Both the position numbers and the translations under genes were made by a program. The notes beneath the pieces are model-generated. The model searched no databases. It had not been told where the DNA came from and saw only the letters and a program-made list of their open reading frames with translations. Below, in pieces: positions 24,125-28,335 of a stretch of 28,335 nt of DNA. Each line of letters opens with the position of its first letter. The first letter of the stretch is position 1. Source of the DNA: Pelagibacteraceae bacterium TMED124 (GTDB lineage Bacteria > Pseudomonadota > Alphaproteobacteria > Pelagibacterales > Pelagibacteraceae); the NCBI GenBank assembly GCA_002171275.2, contig NHFZ02000019.1:1-28335 (forward strand), in the 5' to 3' direction.

Positions 24125-25966
24125 TTAGTCTAATTCAAAATTTGATTGATAGTTTTTTTTCAGTTTGTCATCTTGTTTTTCTTTAAATAAAATATAATTT
24201 TCACATACTAAAATATCAAGATTTGTTCCCATAAAACACTTATAAGCGTCTTCAATAGAGCAAACTATAGGTTCACCTCTTATATTAAAAGACGTGTTAA
24301 CTAATAAGGGACATCCTGTTATCTCTTTAAACTTCTTTAAGAGTTTATAATATTTTGCATTAGTTTCTTTATGAACTGTTTGAATTCTTGCTGAATAATC
24401 AACATGAGTTACAGCGGGAACAGATGATCTTTTGACATTTAATTTTTCTATACCAAAAAGTTTCTGATCTTTTTCGTTCATTGGTATTTGTATATTTTTT
24501 TTTACATTAGCTACTAAGAGCATGTAGGGACTATCTGAATTTAAATCGAACCATTCACTGACGTCCTCCCTTAATATAGAGGGTGCAAAAGGTCTAAAGC
24601 TTTCTCTAAATTTAACTTTTAAGTTAAGTTCTTTCTGCATTTTGTCAGATCTTGGATCTGCAATAATAGATCGTGCCCCTAAGGCTCTTGGTCCAAATTC
24701 CATACGTCCTTGAAACCAACCAATAGTTTTCTTATTATTTAACTCTTTGGCAACAGCGCTAATTAGATTAGCTTCATCTTTTTTTTCATATTTTGCTCCT
24801 AAAGAGTTTAAAATTTTCTCAATCTGATTATCTTTAAATGATGGTCCAAGATAAGAGCCTTGCATACTATCTTTGTTAGTATCAATTGTTCTTTTATTTC
24901 CAAGTTCTTGGTACCACAATGCTAAAGCTGCACCTAAAGATCCCCCTGCATCACCAGCTGCTGGTTGAAACCAGACATTTTCAAAAATATTTTTTTTTAA
25001 TATCTTGCCATTTGCCACGCAATTTAAGGCGACTCCACCAGCCATACATAAATTTTTAATCTTTGTCTCTTTAGAAATTGACTCAGTTAATCTTAAAACA
25101 ATTTCCTCAATTACAGCTTGGATGGATGCTGCGATGTCCATATGAAATTGTGTCAATAAATCTTTTTTTGGGTCTCTTACCTTTTCGCCAAACAACTTCG
25201 AGAATTTATCATTTGTCATTGTAAGTCCAGTTGCATAATTAAAATACTTCATGTTAAGTCTAAAAGATCCATCATCTTTTAAATCAATAAGTTCTTTTAA
25301 AATAAGATCTTTGTATTTCGGCTCACCGTAAGGAGCAAGACCCATGACTTTATATTCCCCACTATTAACTTTAAAGCCAGTGTAAAAAGTAAATGCGGAG
25401 TAAAGTAATCCAATTGAATGTGGAAAATGAATTTCTTTTATCATTGTTATCTTGTTTTCTTTACCAACTGCTACTGTTGTAGTTGCCCATTCTCCTACGC
25501 CATCTAATGTCAATATAACAGCTTCTTTAAAGGGGGAAGGATAGAATGCACTTGCAGCATGACTATAATGATGTTCTGAAAAATTAATTCTGTTTATATC
25601 CTTAAAATTTTTATCATGCTGCTTAAGTTTATCGAATAAGAATTTCTTTTGAAAAAGTTTTTCACTTAACCAAATGGGCATAGACATTGAAAAAGAGGCA
25701 AAGCCTTTAGGTGCGAAAGCCAAATATGTTTCTAGTAATCTCTCGAATTTTAAAAAAGGTTTTTCAAAAAAAACGATATGATCTATTTCACTTAATTTCA
25801 AGTTTGAGTGACCTAAAACAAATTCAACAGCGTTGTAAGGATATCTAGCATCATGTTTTTTTCTTGAAAATCTTTCTTCTTGAGCAGCAGAAACAATCTT
25901 TCCATCAATAATCAACGCCGCGGCACTGTCGTGATAAAATGCTGAGATACCTAAAATTGATTTCAC
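24125..25966 (-). CDS. O-carbamoyltransferase, NodU/CmcH/SxtI family (613 aa)
   Basis: Transfers a carbamoyl group from carbamoyl phosphate to a hydroxyl through a carbamoyl-adenylate made in the Kae1-like domain. Seen: N-terminal GISAFYHDSAAALI, metal-site HHYSH (132-136), LTLDGVGEW and GEYKVMGLAPYG, GGVALNCVANGKIL, then GRMEFGPRALGARSI (~residue 420) and, in the C-terminal domain, LVNTSFNIRGEPIV. Length is the family norm. Start is GTG sharing its G with the stop of the 50-aa gene (TAGTG), so synthesis is coupled. NodU modifies Nod factors, CmcH cephalosporins and SxtI saxitoxin; in this surface-glycan locus a sugar hydroxyl is the likely acceptor. Confidence 0.92.
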   Translation of the reverse strand: MKSILGISAFYHDSAAALIIDGKIVSAAQEERFSRKKHDARYPYNAVEFVLGHSNLKLSEIDHIVFFEKPFLKFERLLETYLAFAPKGFASFSMSMPIWLSEKLFQKKFLFDKLKQHDKNFKDINRINFSEHHYSHAASAFYPSPFKEAVILTLDGVGEWATTTVAVGKENKITMIKEIHFPHSIGLLYSAFTFYTGFKVNSGEYKVMGLAPYGEPKYKDLILKELIDLKDDGSFRLNMKYFNYATGLTMTNDKFSKLFGEKVRDPKKDLLTQFHMDIAASIQAVIEEIVLRLTESISKETKIKNLCMAGGVALNCVANGKILKKNIFENVWFQPAAGDAGGSLGAALALWYQELGNKRTIDTNKDSMQGSYLGPSFKDNQIEKILNSLGAKYEKKDEANLISAVAKELNNKKTIGWFQGRMEFGPRALGARSIIADPRSDKMQKELNLKVKFRESFRPFAPSILREDVSEWFDLNSDSPYMLLVANVKKNIQIPMNEKDQKLFGIEKLNVKRSSVPAVTHVDYSARIQTVHKETNAKYYKLLKKFKEITGCPLLVNTSFNIRGEPIVCSIEDAYKCFMGTNLDILVCENYILFKEKQDDKLKKNYQSNFELD

Positions 25967-26118
25967 TAAAAAATTGTATAAATAAACGGAGCTACCGCTG
26001 AACCTTGGCTAAGAACTATTAGTATACCAAAAAAACCCAAAACCAATATGATTGGGAATAGCCAATATTTTTTTCTTTCTTTTAAAAAATCAAAGAATTC
26101 TTTTATAAAGGTTAACAT
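25966..26118 (-). CDS. DUF5989-type small membrane protein (50 aa), SxtK-like
   Basis: A short gene easily missed. Translation from ATG 26118 gives 50 residues: a basic/aromatic N-terminus (FIKEFFDFLKERKKYW), one hydrophobic segment (~19-37) and the ending LSQGSAVAPFIYTIF, which is the hallmark C-terminus of DUF5989 proteins. Both ends are fused to neighbours: TAATG joins it to the SxtJ-like gene and TAGTG to the carbamoyltransferase GTG. Small proteins of this type are known next to O-carbamoyltransferases, including sxtK, and have no established activity. Likely helps localise the enzyme at the membrane (inference). Confidence 0.85.
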   Translation of the reverse strand: MLTFIKEFFDFLKERKKYWLFPIILVLGFFGILIVLSQGSAVAPFIYTIF

Positions 26119-26495
26119 TAAAATTGCCTTTTCATTGGACCTAAATTTTTTTCTCTTTTAATCCAGTAGGAACTATTTTGTGAAAACTTTAGATTCAGTA
26201 AATCTTTTCCAATTATTCGCATAAAAAGTCCTATAGGCGTTACAATTAAAAAATAAATTACTGCCATTACTACAGGTGCTATAAATCTTCCAAGAATTTC
26301 TCCTAGTTTAATCCACGCTAAATTAAAAGGGGTTAATATTTTTGAATTTAATATTCCTAAAATTAAAAAAATTAGTGAAATTATAAGAGACCAAACTCTG
26401 GGCTCTTGCCCATCCATAATCGGCCAAACTGATATCAATAAAAAAACTATAAAAAAAATTATTCCAAAACTTCTATTTGAACTTTTTTCTCTCAT
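26118..26495 (-). CDS. SxtJ-family membrane protein (125 aa)
   Basis: Three probable transmembrane helices (~11-25, ~35-50 and ~68-92) and a C-terminus with SSYWIKREKNLGPMKRQF, matching the SxtJ-type family. ATG at 26495 is preferred over the TTG immediately before it at 26498. Function unknown; always expected in a set with DUF5989 and carbamoyltransferase genes. Its TAA overlaps the ATG of the 50-aa gene. A promoter-like sequence ends at its start codon (see 26503-26531), so the cassette may be transcribed separately from the upstream ThDP gene. Confidence 0.82.
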   Translation of the reverse strand: MREKSSNRSFGIIFFIVFLLISVWPIMDGQEPRVWSLIISLIFLILGILNSKILTPFNLAWIKLGEILGRFIAPVVMAVIYFLIVTPIGLFMRIIGKDLLNLKFSQNSSYWIKREKNLGPMKRQF

Positions 26496-26502
26496 CAATA
26501 AC

Positions 26503-26531
26503 TTAATACCCGATTAAATTGAGATTATCAA
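26503..26531 (-). promoter_or_regulatory. Candidate promoter before the carbamoylation cassette
   Basis: On the minus strand TTGATA (26531..26526), a 17-base spacer and TATTAA (26508..26503) resemble sigma-70 consensus (5/6 and 4/6). The predicted start is ~26496, adjacent to the ATG, which would give a nearly leaderless message. The 63-base gap to the upstream ThDP-enzyme stop is otherwise featureless. In this AT-rich DNA such matches arise by chance, so this is only a candidate. Confidence 0.3.
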
Positions 26532-26558
26532 TTGGCTAACTTTATTAAATGTATATTA

Positions 26559-28214
26559 TCACACGGTTTCGATAATTTTCTGTTTATCATCACAAATAAC
26601 TTCTATCAGGTACGGTATTTTTTTATTCAAAACACTTTTTATCTTTGTTTTTAAATTTCGGTAGTTATCTATTTTTAAATATTTAATTTTAAATGCTTTT
26701 GCAATATTTTCAAAATTTAAAACTGAAGTATCATCAATATAATGACCACCAGACATAATATCATCTTGCGATTTTCTTATTGAGGCATAGCCACCGTTAT
26801 TAATAACAAATATTTTGATATTAAAATTACTTAAAGATATAGTTCTTAATTCCTGGATATTTAGCTCAATAGACCCGTCGCCCGTCACAACAATTGTCTG
26901 TCTTTTATTGTCATATGCTGCTGCCGCTCCAACTGCCATAGGAACAGCGACTCCCATACTGTAAAAAGCTCCAGATGTAATTTCTCTTTGATCTCCTTTA
27001 ATTTTTAATCCTTGAGAAGATGCATAATTTGCACTTCCTGCATCGTTAATAAAAATTGCATTATTTTTTGATAAGATATTTAAACATTCAACCAAATAAT
27101 AGGAATTTATCGGATTTTTAATCAATTTTTTGTCTAAGGTTGGAAGATTTTTTTTAAGTTGTTTGCAATAATTCATCCAATTAGACCGCTTATCATTATT
27201 AGTTTTTCTTAAAAATTTTCTGGCTGTAATTAAAAAAGTTTTGCAATCTTCATCAAATATAATTTTTGGTTTTATCAAATTTTTTTTATTTAACTCGTTG
27301 AGATCTATATCATTAGAGATTATCTGAATATTTTTATTTAAATTATTTAAGTCTTTTCCAATAACAGTATGGGGAATACTTGTTCCAATAGTTAAAAGTA
27401 AATCTGCTTTTTTAATTATTTTTTGTGAAAATTTATGTCCTCTTATTCCAGCTAAACCAAAAAAATTTGACTCATCATATTTCAATATATCTAAACCCAT
27501 GCGTGTGCATATTGCCGGTATATTTAAATTTCTTGTAAATTTTCTAAATTCATTAACTGACTTAGAAAGTCTAATTCCTTGACCGTAAAGAATAACGGGT
27601 TTTTTAGAATTATTTAGAAGAGAATTAAGTTTTTTGTATTTTGAAGCTTTGTTTTTTTTAATTTTGTCTTTTTTCTTAAAGCCTCTCAGTAGATTTGGTT
27701 TTACCTCTGCAGCTTGAATGTCCATAGGAATATCCAACCACACTGGTCCTGGTCTGCCTTCTGAAGCATAATAAAATGCTTTATCTAAATGATACTTGAT
27801 TTTTTGAGGATCGTTTATTATGGCAGAATACTTTGTGATTTTTTTTACATTATCAATAATATTGAAACCTTGTAACCCAAAAGATCTAGCCTTATTTGAA
27901 ATTTGATAACCAAATGTTTGGCCAGATATGACTAGTATAGGAACTGAGTCAACCCATGACTCTGCTAGTCCTCCAATTGCATTAGTTCCGCCTGGCCCGG
28001 TAGTGGCAATCACTACTCCAACATTACCACTTAATTTTGAAGTAGCATTAGCCATCATTACTGCAGCTGCTTCATGTCTTGCGCAAATATAATTTAATTT
28101 TTTGGATTTGGAAAAAGCAGCATCGAGATAGATTGAGCCTGTACCAGATAGCATAAAAACTTTTCTTATTTTTTTTGCTTCTATATACTTTGTTATATAT
28201 TTTGATAATTGCAT
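26559..28214 (-). CDS. Acetolactate-synthase-like ThDP enzyme (551 aa)
   Basis: Large ThDP-dependent decarboxylase/ligase of the acetolactate synthase/pyruvate decarboxylase group. Visible: catalytic glutamate E48 in CARHEAAAVM, ATTGPGGTNAIGGLAES, and SGQTFGYQISNK in the pyrimidine-binding half; GQGIRLS and LTIGTS in the middle FAD/DHS-like domain; and the ThDP motif GDGSIELN...VINNGGY (from ~445 to ~475) in the diphosphate-binding half. Role probably addition of a two-carbon acetyl unit to a keto sugar, as in the YerE-type route to branched sugars, rather than branched-chain amino acid synthesis; this is inferred from context. ATG is ~45 bases after the 23S rRNA 3' end, with a GAGAAA-like site before it. 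Confidence 0.85.
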   Translation of the reverse strand: MQLSKYITKYIEAKKIRKVFMLSGTGSIYLDAAFSKSKKLNYICARHEAAAVMMANATSKLSGNVGVVIATTGPGGTNAIGGLAESWVDSVPILVISGQTFGYQISNKARSFGLQGFNIIDNVKKITKYSAIINDPQKIKYHLDKAFYYASEGRPGPVWLDIPMDIQAAEVKPNLLRGFKKKDKIKKNKASKYKKLNSLLNNSKKPVILYGQGIRLSKSVNEFRKFTRNLNIPAICTRMGLDILKYDESNFFGLAGIRGHKFSQKIIKKADLLLTIGTSIPHTVIGKDLNNLNKNIQIISNDIDLNELNKKNLIKPKIIFDEDCKTFLITARKFLRKTNNDKRSNWMNYCKQLKKNLPTLDKKLIKNPINSYYLVECLNILSKNNAIFINDAGSANYASSQGLKIKGDQREITSGAFYSMGVAVPMAVGAAAAYDNKRQTIVVTGDGSIELNIQELRTISLSNFNIKIFVINNGGYASIRKSQDDIMSGGHYIDDTSVLNFENIAKAFKIKYLKIDNYRNLKTKIKSVLNKKIPYLIEVICDDKQKIIETV

Positions 28215-28260
28215 TTATCAATTTCTCTATTTTTGTTTTAAAATTTTTTTCAGTGCATAA

Positions 28261-28335
28261 ATCAAGCCAATTGAGCTATTAGTACTGGTCAGCTACACGC
28301 GTTACCGCGCTTCCACATCCAGCCTATCAACGTAG
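28261..28335 (-). rRNA. 23S ribosomal RNA, 3'-terminal ~75 bases (partial)
   Basis: The minus strand begins with the conserved end of bacterial 23S: 'ACGTTGATAGGC' followed by a hairpin-like GCGCGGTAACGCG, 'CTGACCAGTACTAATA' and terminal 'GGCTTGATT', which matches the alphaproteobacterial version. The gene continues off the right edge. Its 3' boundary is set at ~28258-28261 by comparison with known ends. The first protein gene starts ~45 bases later on the same strand, and no 5S rRNA or intrinsic terminator is visible between them. Confidence 0.93.

Noticed and set aside
1..28214. Long poly-A/poly-T tracts throughout as repeats or slippery phase-variable sites
   Set aside because: They are spread evenly through genes of a very AT-rich genome and the reading frames remain intact across them; no specific frameshift was found.
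26118..28214. The ThDP enzyme as the housekeeping acetolactate synthase (ilvB)
   Set aside because: No small regulatory subunit (ilvN) or ilvC follows, and the gene sits beside surface-modification genes.
1..28335. CRISPR arrays, tRNA genes, insertion sequences, integrases
   Set aside because: No regularly spaced repeats, cloverleaf sequence, transposase motif or terminal inverted repeats were seen; the variable region shows no obvious mobile element.

Overview
This is a very AT-rich, tightly packed stretch in which every supported gene lies on the minus strand, so transcription runs from right to left. The rightmost ~75 bases are the 3' end of a 23S rRNA of alphaproteobacterial type. A protein gene starts only ~45 bases after it, and there is no 5S rRNA between them. 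A 23S gene separated from its 5S by a block of surface-polysaccharide genes is the known arrangement of hypervariable region 2 (HVR2) in SAR11 (Candidatus Pelagibacter). With the base composition, lysine/asparagine-rich proteins and minimal intergenic space, this points to the rRNA-proximal part of HVR2 in a Pelagibacterales genome. That assignment is an inference.

Region A (22.9-28.3 kb), next to the rRNA: an acetolactate-synthase-like thiamine diphosphate (ThDP) enzyme, then a translationally coupled cassette of an SxtJ-like membrane protein, a 50-residue DUF5989 (SxtK-like) membrane protein, a NodU/CmcH-type O-carbamoyltransferase and a membrane-anchored SGNH hydrolase (SxtL-like). The same four protein types accompany the carbamoyltransferase SxtI in cyanobacterial saxitoxin clusters. 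Here the likely substrate is a surface sugar.

Region B (22.1-23.0 kb), the control point: a MarR-type EPS-associated regulator and a NusG/RfaH-like antiterminator, one base apart. Two perfect 17-bp palindromes, which are also inverted copies of each other, end one base before the regulator's start codon.

Region C (1-22.05 kb): about 24 genes with gaps of at most ~70 bases and many ATGA/TAATG overlaps, consistent with one very long operon read by the RfaH-like factor. It encodes nucleotide-sugar tailoring enzymes: a zinc-type dehydrogenase, four extended SDR epimerases/dehydratases, a nucleotidyltransferase-kinase fusion in the reverse order to HldE, two DegT-type aminotransferases, a ThDP E1 alpha/beta pair, a split transketolase, three Fe(II)/2-oxoglutarate oxygenase-like proteins, a LIC12192-type 'sporadic carbohydrate cluster' protein, a Nudix hydrolase, a Gfo/Idh/MocA oxidoreductase interrupted by an in-frame UGA at codon 7, a radical SAM protein with a short SPASM-like tail, two methyltransferases and two TIGR04372-type putative glycosyltransferases. 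At the left edge the first 17 codons of another gene, perhaps an ABC exporter, begin.

Together the genes look able to make and decorate an unusual, probably branched, amino-, methyl- and carbamoyl-modified surface sugar. The most interesting under-described parts are the sporadic-carbohydrate module (10.7-16.5 kb), the sxt-like carbamoylation cassette and the MarR/RfaH switch with its paired operator.
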